64,000 nt of DNA, from contig JAJJXM010000100.1 of the NCBI GenBank assembly GCA_024516155.1, positions 1 through 64,000 on the forward strand, in the 5' to 3' direction. Both the position numbers and the translations under genes were made by a program. Below the pieces are notes generated by a model. It did no database searches. It was not told the DNA's origin and saw only the letters and a list, made by a program, of their open reading frames with translations. Of the stretch, positions 26,747-36,925 are shown one piece after another. This DNA comes from Pyronema omphalodes. Its lineage: Eukaryota > Ascomycota > Pezizomycetes > Pezizales > Pyronemataceae. Position 1 is the stretch's first letter, and the number at the start of each line of letters is the position of its first letter.

Positions 26747-28095
26747 ATGCTTGAAGTTGATCCGAATGTGGTAAGTATCAGCAATCTACATCACCAAGCT
26801 ACGAGCCCTAACTGTGAAAGCTGGAACGGCCTGAGGATGTGAGCTACAATTCCGCGGGGTATAATGTGAGCACGTCAAGCTTGACCTCCTCAGTTCATCA
26901 GTATCTTTTCGAGCACGGCAGACGATACCATGCTTATTATGGACCCGATAAATATCTAATGCCAATGGACGAGAAGGAACAAGATCGGTACGTCTCGACT
27001 CGATGGCAACCAAAACAGCACAGCTATGGTGACGAATGTTGATCAACGGTTTAGACTGGACTTGCATCACGAAATTATGCGACTGCTATGGGACCATAAG
27101 CTTCATGAGGCTCCCCTTGACCAGCCTGAACGGATCTTAGACATCGGTACGGGTACAGGCATATGGGCCATAGATATGGCAGATGAGTATCCGATGGCGG
27201 AGGTTGTCGGCACCGATTTGAGCCCAATACAACCGGAGTGGGTTCCGTCCAACTGGTAAAATCCCTTGAACCATCCGTACCGATTTTCAAAACTGATTAT
27301 CTTGGCAGTCGCTTTGAGGTGGACGACGCTACGTTGGAATGGTTCTATCAGGACGTGGGTTATCTATCCTATTCACATACAACCTTACCTGTAGTATATA
27401 CTAACAGTATGTATGGGGACAGAACTCCTTTGATTTTATCCACAGTCGTAATATTGGCTGGGGTATTAGCAATTGGAACCATATAATATCTGAGATGATG
27501 CGGTATGCCTTATATCCGCAATTCAGCTGTACAAACATTCTAACACCATAACCTAGATGTACCAAGCCCGGAGGCTACGCCGAGCTCTGTGAATACAGTA
27601 TTACTGTTAACTGCGATGATGGTACTATGACGCCCGATAATCCTCTAATGATATACATGGATTACTTGCGGGAATCTATGATCAAAATGGGGCGACCCCC
27701 ACCTGAGCTGCAGTTAATGAAGCTATCATTGGAGAAAGCTGGCTTCGATGATGTCCATGCACAGGAAGTGAAAGAGCCCATAGGTCCATGGGCAAAAGAT
27801 GCTAGACAGAAGCGAATCGGAGCAATGGTACTGCTGAACTGCGAGACTGGAATCGAAAGCTATGCTATGGCGGCGTTTACTAGAATCCTGGGAATGGAGG
27901 AAGAAAAGGCTCGTTCTCTGTGCGCGGGTGCACTCACTGCCGCTCGGAATAAAAATTACCATATGTATGGTAAATAGTATGTGCCCTACTCTTATAGCTA
28001 TTGCATTCAATATCTCAAAAACATCAAATCTAACGGAAACCAGTTACCGCGTTTATGGAAGAAAGCCCACAGGAACGAGGGTAAACGGTGCCTGA
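26747..28095 (+). CDS. LaeA-like SAM-dependent methyltransferase, paralogue MT2
   Basis: Seven exons (26747-26770, 26821-26987, 27055-27255, 27309-27354, 27423-27502, 27557-27976, 28044-28095) encode 329 aa. Exon lengths 167, 201, 46, 80 and 420 equal those of MT1, and intron phases are the same. Motif I is [13 protein letters not shown], followed by GTDLSPIQP and then PGGYAEL. Exon 5 differs from its relatives: it reads NSFDFIHSRNI and then GWGIS instead of SSGIS. The C-terminus reads [12 protein letters not shown] after a GTATGT donor at 27977. The protein looks intact. Together with MT1 and MT5 it forms the LNCETG-type subgroup. Function is inferred from fold only. Confidence 0.92.
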
Positions 28096-28323
28096 TTTAT
28101 TAAATTCTTTCATAATTAAACCTGATTATTTTGACTTGTTTGAGTGCTGCATTATTAAAATTTACACTTCTGTAGAAGCTTTACACAACAGGCCTGCGCT
28201 TAAAAGTTGTATAAGTACTTGAGACTTTTCTGAGCCATCCCCGAGTGCACAATTGAAGAGCATAAGTATCTGTTATCCAACCTTAGCATCGTTAATCTCC
28301 TTTATATAAATGGCAATGATATT
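28096..28323. other. Short intergenic DNA downstream of MT2
   Basis: AT-rich sequence between the MT2 stop codon and the inverted-repeat element. Nothing else was seen in it. Confidence 0.5.
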
Positions 28324-28928
28324 GGGTGGCTTCCCGGGGTGTCTGCGAAAACTCTCCAGATTATAAAACCTATTCCTAAATAAACGCGCCATCCCGCGGA
28401 CCATTTTTCGGCTGATTTCCTAATGTAGCGAAAAGGTGTGAAATGTAAAAACATTACTTACACTTGTAAAAAGAGGGCTGTATTGTAATATGCTTAAGTT
28501 TCCGAGCTGCTCTTTCAACTATGCTTTCATATTTTTTGGTGGTTGTGATTTCGTTGTGTGCGGGCACGAAGCATAGCTAACATCACCAACTCCACCCAGC
28601 TTCGTCAACATCACCAACCCCGCCCGCTCTTGTCGCTGTAGCAACGTAGAGTTCTCAGCTTTCGGCGCGTCGCTTCGTATGTAGTCAACACACCCTCATT
28701 TCTTTTTCTCTGCGCTATGCAATGCAGTCTGTAAGTCTTAGCTTCTTTAGAACACGCTATACCAATTATGCGTATACAGTCGTGTACGTGCATCTGTGTA
28801 TAGAGTTGGATCTGGGGGCTGCTGGCTCTAAACGAGATCCGCCGAAAACCGTTAGCTTCCTTCATTTTACGTTAGACTCTTCCATTTCAAGGTTCGCAGT
28901 TTTCCTCGGACACCCCGGGAAGCCACCC
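28324..28928. mobile_element. 605-bp inverted-repeat element (MITE-like)
   Basis: The two ends are inverted copies of gggtggcttcccggggtgtc: 20 bp identical, then partial similarity for about 10 bp. Both ends abut att (28321-28323 and 28929-28931), which could be a 3-bp target duplication. The interior has a tandem catcaccaac repeat (about 28580-28622) and no transposase. A 3-bp duplication with GGG termini hints at PIF/Harbinger or a related superfamily, but the assignment is open. Confidence 0.65.
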
Positions 28929-31624
28929 ATTGTCACGCGGAGAATAACCAAACCGAAAGTGGCATGGCCTGCTAGGGTGACGTCACGTGGAGTAGTACCT
29001 CTGCTATGCCCCGCGACGCGTCGCGACGCGCTCCCAACCTGACAGATACTTACCCTTTCTCCTTCTGCTATTACTGACAAGCCGAGAGGGCAATCCCGAT
29101 TAATCCGCTCAGGAAGCACACACTCATTTTCCGTGTCGAAGTCCCTCAGCATCAAGCCTCGAATCCTTATCGCTTCGTTTCAGACTTTCAACCGGATTCA
29201 ACTTGGGGGTGTTGGCTCCATATGCTAGATATGAGGATATCAACGTCATGCGCCGCAGTTTCACCAAACGCCTGCATGAGGCCAATAACGATCACCGGCG
29301 ACGCGTCCATCACAGCTGTATAGGCGGAGCGCTTCTTGCGCAAGAATCATTACAAATTTACGATAGTTATCATTTACTGGATGGGTTTTCTACCTCATAC
29401 TCGCGTTCTCTTTTCCGTTATACTTGTTGGGTTTCCCAACCCCTCAAACCAAATCTTTCCGCCCAACAAGATCGCTCCTATGCTCTTGGTCCGAGAATTA
29501 TGTGGTCATGGTCCTTCAGGCGCCTTAGAAGCGTGCATTTGCAAAATCGCAAATCCCGCTGTCTCCAATACTTTCCTCAAACACTCGACTTCCTATTTTG
29601 AAGACTGATGCCCATCTCGCTCAGTCTCGTTCGAAATCGCGTATGTTCGCGCACCTTTACTGTGGTCAGCGAGTACATATGCCTCTGCAGCAAGATTGTA
29701 GGCAAGCAGAAATCCTTTCTGAGAACTACAACAGGCTTTCACCGGGATTACTTATGAGCCCAATGAAGGCTTCCTACATATATCACATTAAATTATTGTG
29801 ATATGTTATTCCGCACGAACCAAACCCGCGGAACGCGATTACCGCTGAACTTTCAAGCGCGGGAGTTTGTATGGTTCATACCGGGGCAAATAACCGAAAA
29901 TGGCCAACGAATACATAACCATCTACGGAAATGTTCATCACAAAATATCACTTCCCATCGCATTAATAGTTTACTCGTAGCCACGATCCTGGAACGGAAT
30001 TAATGACACACTGTGAGACTGGACTAAGCGTAACTAGACAGCAAACTGTAGCAGGTGTCAGGGGAAGACAGCAATGGAAGAGCCAATGGAAGGATTTCGG
30101 AGTATGTAGTACAGCATGGAGAGCAGCGAACATAAGACAGGTAGAAAACGTTATCAGTAAAGTGCTGGAACATGTGGCACCCAGAAATGAACACGGTTCC
30201 TATTATTAAAAAGTAGGGTGGAGATACTTACATTGGATGCGGACTCTATAGCGGGTACGAGGATAGTGATATCCCGTGACCTAGATATTCATATCAAACC
30301 CGACACCGTTATTAGAGACTCAACAAAGTCTAAAGATATATTATGACGAATATTAGACTCCCGAAAGATAGTAATCATATACTGGGTCGTAATAGATTGC
30401 CTGGCCTACGTATGACAATTCACATATCAGTGACGGCAGGCGGCAGATCCTCTCGCCCGCGGTCACTGGCTAGGATATCTCAAGGAACGGCTTGGTTCTG
30501 GACGAAGTCTACAGACTCATACAGCGCAATCTGGACTGAGTTTATTCTTTTCTTGCAGTAACACGGGGAAGACACAAGTGAGGAAGTTTTGCGACGGATG
30601 ACAAAATGGGTGACATTTTATGATTCGCAACGACAGGAGGGGGGAACTCAGTGGGAAGCGACACAGAAGCAATGGCGAATATAAATCGGAATTGTAAAGC
30701 GTGAGAGATAAGGCTAAGATGTTTATTGCAATGACATACTGGATGACACAAGACCACAGCCTTGGTATACAAAACTATGTATGATAAAATTAAAAATGAA
30801 GTCTAAAAGACAGTTTGTTCAGGTGACACAAGACCTGACTTCTAGACCGTCAATGACAATTTGACGTATCCATGACGCCTTGTTGAGTATTATCCCGTCA
30901 AAACAGAAAATTACAGACCGTGTGTAGTCAATATGCAACATTTCTAGGCAAGCAACACTCAAAATGATTGGAAATCATACCCTGCGATATATATACCTTC
31001 AAGGGAATCGTCAAATATAACTATGGAATATCAACGCCCACATCCAGTTCTATCGGTACCTCCGGCTCAGCTAACTTTATCCAACATTGTATTCATGGCG
31101 GCATCGTCGGAGCAGGAGCCACTAAGCGTTCCCGGGTATCGTGGACACACGCTCGGTGATAACCAGAGATGATCAAAAAGGTTCTCCCTTGCCTAGAGTC
31201 AAACTCCACCCTCGCTGAATCCTCATAACCAAAAGGCTGGACCCAACGGCATCTGTTCACCATCCTGGCCAATAGAAGACACTTACCATAGACTGTTTAT
31301 GAAACAGGAGCGGAAGTCTGCATATCCTTTGAGAGGGCACCTGCACGCTATCTTGACTAGAAATTTGACTATGGCGTGCGACAACTCTGCAGGACAGTGA
31401 TACTACGTGTCGAACCGGAGTACTCCATAATATCCTCTTTCTGACACCTGTACCTCATATGTCCGGGAGTAATCACACCATCAGCATAACTAAAAATTAT
31501 TGATTCGAAGGAAACATGAATATACGATCGATACGAATTGAGGAGTCTATTACACGAAAACTACAAGGGGAAAGTACTGGCTTAATGCGACAACAGAAGA
31601 CCCCCCAGCCAACATAACTGTCAC
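28929..31624. other. Intergenic DNA between the 605-bp element and MT3
   Basis: No gene is supported. A promoter-like, CG-rich patch occurs at 28978-29030, described separately. The open frames at 29203-29601 and 29336-29608 begin at TTG codons and match nothing known. The remainder is featureless AT-rich sequence. Confidence 0.5.
28978..29030. promoter_or_regulatory. CRE plus E-box motif and ACGCGT-rich patch
   Basis: TGACGTCA (28978-28985) overlaps CACGTG (28984-28989). About 18 bp later comes a cgcgacgcgt-type palindromic stretch. These are perfect bZIP, bHLH and MBF-type motifs packed in 53 bp of otherwise AT-rich DNA. No gene is recognised downstream, so any regulatory role is unproven. 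Confidence 0.35.
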
Positions 31625-32987
31625 TCAAACACGGCTACCATCTTGCTTAGGTTTTCTTCCATATACGCGCATCCTAACCTTGGTGAGAATCAGTCATAAA
31701 CTTCGAGCGAAAGATTACTTACTGCATTCCATAAACATGATAATTTTTGTTTCGAACATCTTGGAGACCATGCTCGCACAACGTGCGGGCCTTTTCGACA
31801 TCCATTCCCAGAACTCGAGTAAATGCAGCCATACCGTAACTTTCAAAACCGGTCTCTCCATTAAGCAAACCTATTGCTCTAATTTTCTTCATTCTAAGAT
31901 CCTTTGGCCATGGACCAAAGGGCTCCTTCACGCTAAGCATTGTAACATCTTTAAATCCAGCTTTTACCATTTGGTTCTTTAGGAATTCATGGGTAGGATG
32001 CGGACGGCCCATCTTCTCTAGTGCTGCTCGAAGATGTTCTAGGAAAATGACTCCACCGTGATCCGGCTTCATCGTACTGTCGTCACATTGGAAATTCAAG
32101 GCGTTTTCCAGTAGCTCGACATAGCCACCTGGTGTGGTACATCTAAAGTGCTTCTTAGTATTGGCTCTCGTTTTAAATATTGAAACAAATACCGCATCAT
32201 CTCAGACAAGAGGTGATCCCAATCACTGACACCTGCACTCATATTCCGACAATGGATAAAATCGAAGACATTTTATGATGCCAACATATTCAGTGTTGTA
32301 CAAGAACAGCGCTAGTGAGTATACGTACGTCTTTGTAAGTCCAGTCAAGCGTAGCATCGTCTACTTCGAAGCGACTAGTGCGAATGTTAGTAAATTACCG
32401 TATAGGTTATAGAATACGAATGGATTGCAATTGCAAAACATTGGAGATTCGCGAAAAAATTAATAAAATATTAACACGAACCAATTTTCTGGAACCCAGC
32501 TTGGCTGTATCGGACTTATATCCGTTCCTATAACTTCTGCCATGGGATATTGGTCCGCGATATCTATCGCCCAAATGCCAGTCCCCGTGCCAACATCCAG
32601 AATTCGCTGTGGGTTGTCAAGTGGAGATTCATGAAGACAATTGTTCCAGGCTAATAGAAAGATTTCGTGGTGCATTTCGAGTCTACAAATGATCAGCCAA
32701 TAGATCTAAGTAACATAGCGTCGATTTATTCTTCAGTATATAAAACATAAACGTACCGATCCTGTTCCTTCTCATCTGTTGGCATCAAGTACTGTATCGG
32801 CGTTCATTTTCGTATACGTACTACTGGACTGAAGAAGTTAAGCTTTGGGTACTCGTGTCGTATCCGGAGGACGCGTAAGAGTCGTCGTCTGGTTTCTCAA
32901 GCTATCAAAAGAATACTGTCAACCAGGAATGAAGAGATACGCCCAAAATGGAATACTCACAACTGAGGGATCAACTTCAAGCATCAT
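31625..32987 (-). pseudogene. LaeA-like methyltransferase pseudogene MT3
   Basis: All seven exons can be placed (32961-32987, 32757-32901, 32482-32682, 32329-32374, 32193-32272, 31723-32142, 31625-31673), and the intron positions are those of the family. Three lesions break the gene. Exon 2 has an in-frame TAG where relatives have CAG (SSVQ then stop). Exon 2 is 145 nt instead of 167, a net 22-bp loss that shifts the frame and removes the HAYYG segment. The acceptor of exon 5 is AA instead of AG at 32273-32274. Exons 3, 4, 6 and 7 remain open, and motif I ([13 protein letters not shown]) is intact, so inactivation is recent. Closest to MT4 by sequence ([30 protein letters not shown]). Confidence 0.88.
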
Positions 32988-33187
32988 GACTCGACTTTGT
33001 TCTTGGTGTAGACAGAAAACAGGTTGATTGGATCATTGATGCCGCCAACGGCACGGGGAATCGTTGAATTATAACTGCGACGTTTAGTCGTTTCAACGCA
33101 CATGCATTTGCATTCAACAAGGCAACAACAGCCGGACACGGCAGTTAGTAAACACGGTAGGTTAGCAAAAATTGAGTACATGCGTAT
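32988..33187. other. Upstream region of MT3
   Basis: Short intergenic DNA ending in the left copy of the target duplication of the adjacent hAT element (33180-33187). Nothing else seen. Confidence 0.5.
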
Positions 33188-33536
33188 CAGACCTCCCAAC
33201 CGTATAGCCAGTTTACCGGGTAAAATCGTAAACCAGGTAAACTGAACTGATAATTCGCAGTTAGTTGGTGCAGTTTTTGTATCCCGGTTACGCAGTTGGT
33301 TCAGTTTTGAGGGTTCCATAGAACCAGGTAACTGCAGTGCACTGATTGAACTGATTGAACTGACTTGGTAAACAGTTTACTGGTTGTCAGATACAAACCA
33401 GTTTAACCACCCCGTTGACTACTGCGCAGAAGAATAAACAGCCAAACCCAGGCATGGAGGATCATAGACAGCCAAACCGGTGCAAATATTGTACCGAAAC
33501 CTCGTTTGAACGCACCTCTGCTGGCCTGGATCCTCC

Positions 33537-33543
33537 TATATAT
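33537..33543 (+). promoter_or_regulatory. TATA-like element inside the hAT transposon
   Basis: TATATAT lies 77 bp upstream of the ATG of the dimerisation-domain frame, so the small frame may have its own promoter. Confidence 0.4.
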
Positions 33544-33619
33544 CTCGCCTAGACTATTTTCTCTTGACCTACAGAACTCAACCATACCTTACACTGCCAT
33601 TTCTCTCCAACCACCTACA

Positions 33620-34009
33620 ATGAGTTCCGTTACCAGCGGCCTCTCCTCTATACCACCTGGCTTCAATACCCCGTTAGAACCCCGACAAGGCTCTGAAGAT
33701 ACGGCAACAGGTAGCCTCACGCAGCCGGACGAGTATGTTAATTATTGTGCGCTGAGACTGGAGGCAGCACTTGGGGATGGTCCTTCTGCCATTGAGTGGT
33801 GGTGTGAGCCCCGGCAGCGGGCCAGGTTCCCCAAACTTTGCAAAACGGCTGTTGAAGTACTGCTGTCTATTTCCGCAATGAGCGCCGAGCCCAAGCGGCT
33901 GTTTTCCGAATGCAAGAACATCATTATATCGTGCTGCCATTCAATGCAGGCAGATACTCTGGAAGCCATTGAGGGGCTCAAGAGCTTCAATTGTAGGCGT
34001 CAGTTGTGA
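33620..34009 (+). CDS. hAT transposase C-terminal dimerisation domain, stand-alone 129-aa frame
   Basis: An ATG-started frame of 129 aa, free of stops, fills the middle of the transposon. Residues from about 55 on match the hAT C-terminal dimerisation region: a WW pair, RFPKLCKTA, then LSISAMSAEPKRLFS and, after an insertion-free spacer, LEAIEGLKSF. The BED zinc finger and the RNase H-like catalytic part of a full transposase are absent. In complete hAT proteins this region mediates oligomerisation. Here it could be a passive deletion remnant or a small protein that poisons active transposase multimers. The basic pair normally found before the last helix is replaced by SCCHS. Whether it is translated is not known. 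Confidence 0.75.
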   Translation: MSSVTSGLSSIPPGFNTPLEPRQGSEDTATGSLTQPDEYVNYCALRLEAALGDGPSAIEWWCEPRQRARFPKLCKTAVEVLLSISAMSAEPKRLFSECKNIIISCCHSMQADTLEAIEGLKSFNCRRQL

Positions 34010-34299
34010 TTTCTGGCGACCCAATTAGGATAGAATTTTGTTATGTATGCATTGAATAAAATTTTTGCCCCTTCATAAACCAGTTCCCCTGGACAAACCA
34101 GTTTTCGCAGTTTTAAACAGTTCACCTGGTTTGCCAAGCCTTGCATTCAGTTAGCTGGTTTTCGCAGTTTAACCAGTTTATATTACTGACAGTAAACTGA
34201 ACTGGGTGGCCGTACAGTTCTCATATTCCAACAGTCCGTACAGTCTGTTTTGGCCGTCATTTTAAACTGGTTTGTACGACTGGGAGGTCTGATGCGTAT

Positions 34300-35555
34300 A
34301 CATATGACTCGCTTTAAAGTGGGTACGTATATACATACCCGGGGCTTTTGGGTGCGCTTACCACACAAATCCGCACATATAAGCGGTAGACCAAACATAA
34401 CTTCAGATATATCTTAGGAAACAGTAACAGCTCAAAATCCTTAGATGGCCAATTTCCATATTTTGTCATCAAACGTCATACTGGATTCGCTGTATCTGGA
34501 GACTGAAGGCATCGAGAAGATGAATTCTACTTTCATTTCTTCTCCTTTTGTTCCAGTACACCCAGCATGTAGATTCAAATCTGATAGTAACGTAGAATAA
34601 TGACTACATCATAGATATTATATCCTTAAGATTCTTAAATTTATTCCCCGCAAATTACTAGGTAACAAAAAGCTTCAACAGAGAATTCGGCCTTTAGATA
34701 TTCAACCCCGCCTTCAAGTCTCCAAGGTCCTACTCGAGTTGGACTAATATGGCGTGTATGCAACTAATGATAGGCGCATTTATTACTGCATGTGTGCTAG
34801 ATGCATGCATATAAATACCGCGCATAGTCGCAGCTGCGCATAAACATGACCGTTTGGTGACATGAGCTCCGAGATGTGCAGAGGGAAACCTTTTACAAGA
34901 ATACAGCTAAGTCCATATTCCGAAATCAAAGTTGGCTAAAGAAGCCATAGTTATTTTTCCATAGTGCTGCTCATCCGTATCCGTGATTCCGTGATGGGAC
35001 TGTCATACGAATTTTTCGCGTTTTACAAGAAATTCCGAAGAAAAGTCCTACTTTCCAATGAAAACCACTGGTACCGCGGCTACGTCGTTTTATATACAGT
35101 TTGTTGATCATATTGGGTATTCATATAGAGAGGGGCTAATGTGCCTTAGTCCAACCACGCGTTGTGACGCAACCCCAACCTTATTTCTCCGATTGACCCC
35201 TCGTTCTGCACTAAAATTCACTTTTCTCACAACTTTCGCCAATTAGTTTTCTGGACATTTTCACCCATTTTGATGAATTAAATAACAATGATAATTGTGA
35301 TATTTATGGCGAAATCTGGAACTGCAAGCTCGAATGTCTGACGACTGCCTGTGCTGGATGCCCGAAGTACCCTGCATGGATGCCCATGTATCTGAAAGCC
35401 TATGACAAATATATACCCTCTCACCACAATAGTCCGAGCAAATGCTGCGCAACCTCAAATTTGAAACTAAAAACTGCGATGGAGATAGTGGATTATGAAT
35501 ACATGGGCTTCTGTATGTTAACTAAAAATTCCAAAGACCTCTCGGGCCAAAAAAG
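34300..35555. other. Intergenic DNA between the hAT element and MT4
   Basis: About 1.26 kb without a supported gene or clear repeat. Confidence 0.5.
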
Positions 35556-36925
35556 CTACTTCAGCGCTGGCTTTCTGCCATAAACTCTCATACTGATTTG
35601 GTTAGCCTCGTCTCTCAATGCGAACAGGATTTTACTCACGAGATGCTATAACAATGGAAATTCTTATTCCGACAAGCTGCAAGACCCCGTTCACAAATGC
35701 CACGTGCCTCGTCTACATCCATACCCAAAATTCTAGTAAAGGCTGCCATACCGTAGCTCTCAAACCCGGTCTCTCCATTCAACAGGTTCATTGCTCCAAC
35801 CTTCTTCAATATGGGATCCTTAGGCCATGGTCCATACGGTTCTTTGGCTTCAAGCATTGTAACGTCCTCAAACCCAGCTTTCTCTAGTATGTTCTTTAAG
35901 AACTCATGGGTGGGATGCGGGCGACCCATCTTCTCAAGCGCCTCACGAAGGCGTGCCAAAAAGATGCCTGCACCGTGGTCGGGCTTCATAGTACCGTCAT
36001 CGCTGTATGGCTCTAAACTATTTTCACATAACTCCACATATCCTCCTGGAGCGGTACAGCTATCATGAATTAGTTCTGGGCACTCAGAAGGACCTTGGTA
36101 TCTACATACCGCATCATCTCATTTACCAAATGGTCCCAATCGTCAATACCCGCACTGATGTTGCGGGCATGAATAAGGTCAAAGAAGTTCTGCAGAAAAC
36201 TATTAGATCGTGGCGTGTATGTTTCCAGGATGTACTTACATCTTTAAACGTCCAATCTTTCATGGCATCGTCCACTTCAAAGCGACTATCATTGTTATCA
36301 GCTTCTCATTTCAAGACATGCTTTGCAAACAAAAACGAAGGATATGCACCAGTTATTAGGTATCCAGATTGGCTGTATCGGACTCAGGTCGGTTCCAATC
36401 ACCTCAGCCATCGGGTATTTTTCAGCCATATCTATTGCCCAAATTCCTGTGCCCGTGCCGACGTCGAGAATCTGTTGCATTAACCACTAGTCAGCATTTC
36501 ATTATAGCGTGGAAATTGAATCCATTATGGTTGGCGGAAAGTACCCGATGTGGCTCTTTAATTGGTGCCTCGTGAAAATTTCCATTCCATTCCAATCGTA
36601 AGATCTCATGATACAGGTCGAGTCTGCATAATTTACCGATTTAGTCAATGATTCAAAATTATGTCACTCCAACATTGAGGAACACACCGGTCTTGCTCCA
36701 CCTCGTCCGTGGGCATAAGATATTTTTCGGTTCCATAGTATGCATGGTATCGGCGTCCGTTTTCATACACATACTGTTGAATTGATGATGTTAGACTTTG
36801 CGTGCTCGTGTCATATCCTGAGGAGGCGTAATCTTCGTCGGAATTCGCAAGCTATAACTCAGGGTTAGTAGTGTGGAAATTACGTTAGAACGAGGACGTA
36901 CCACTGAGGGATCAACTTCAATCAT
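35556..36925 (-). CDS. LaeA-like SAM-dependent methyltransferase, paralogue MT4, with one extra intron
   Basis: Eight exons (36902-36925, 36688-36851, 36545-36623, 36350-36471, 36240-36285, 36110-36189, 35640-36059, 35556-35592) encode 323 aa. Six introns match the other paralogues in position and phase. A seventh (36472-36544, 73 bp) splits what is exon 3 elsewhere, between EPHR and ILDVGTG. It has a GTACTT donor, a GCTGAC branch motif and an AACAG acceptor. The two half-exons sum to 201 nt, exactly the family exon 3 length, and the unspliced length would shift the frame. Motif I is [13 protein letters not shown], followed by GTDLSPIQP and PGGYVEL. The protein looks intact. It is closest to the neighbouring pseudogene MT3. 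Confidence 0.92.
36472..36544 (-). other. Paralogue-specific intron in MT4
   Basis: A 73-bp GT-AG intron present only in MT4. The exon sequence on both sides aligns without gap to MT1, MT2, MT3, MT5 and MT6, where the site is uninterrupted (for example PQR-ILD in MT1). This is most simply an intron gain. Confidence 0.85.

Larger units (their letters stand above)
33188..34291 (+). mobile_element. hAT transposon, 1104 bp, internally deleted, exact 8-bp target duplication
   Basis: The element starts CAGACCTCCCA and ends in its exact inverse, TGGGAGGTCTG. Looser similarity continues inward to a shared accagttta motif. It is flanked by identical 8-bp copies of atgcgtat (33180-33187 and 34292-34299), the target duplication size of hAT transposons. 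Both ends carry many subterminal copies of aaccagttt-type motifs in both orientations, as expected for transposase binding. Only the C-terminal dimerisation region of a transposase is encoded inside. The exact duplication indicates a fairly recent insertion, between MT3 and MT4. Confidence 0.93.

Noticed and set aside
29203..29608. Overlapping open frames of 132 and 90 codons
   Set aside because: Both begin at TTG codons, overlap each other in different frames and show no recognisable motif.
30001..30030. 15-bp match to MT1 coding sequence (tgtgagactggacta)
   Set aside because: The similarity does not extend on either side and no other methyltransferase block is nearby; taken as chance.
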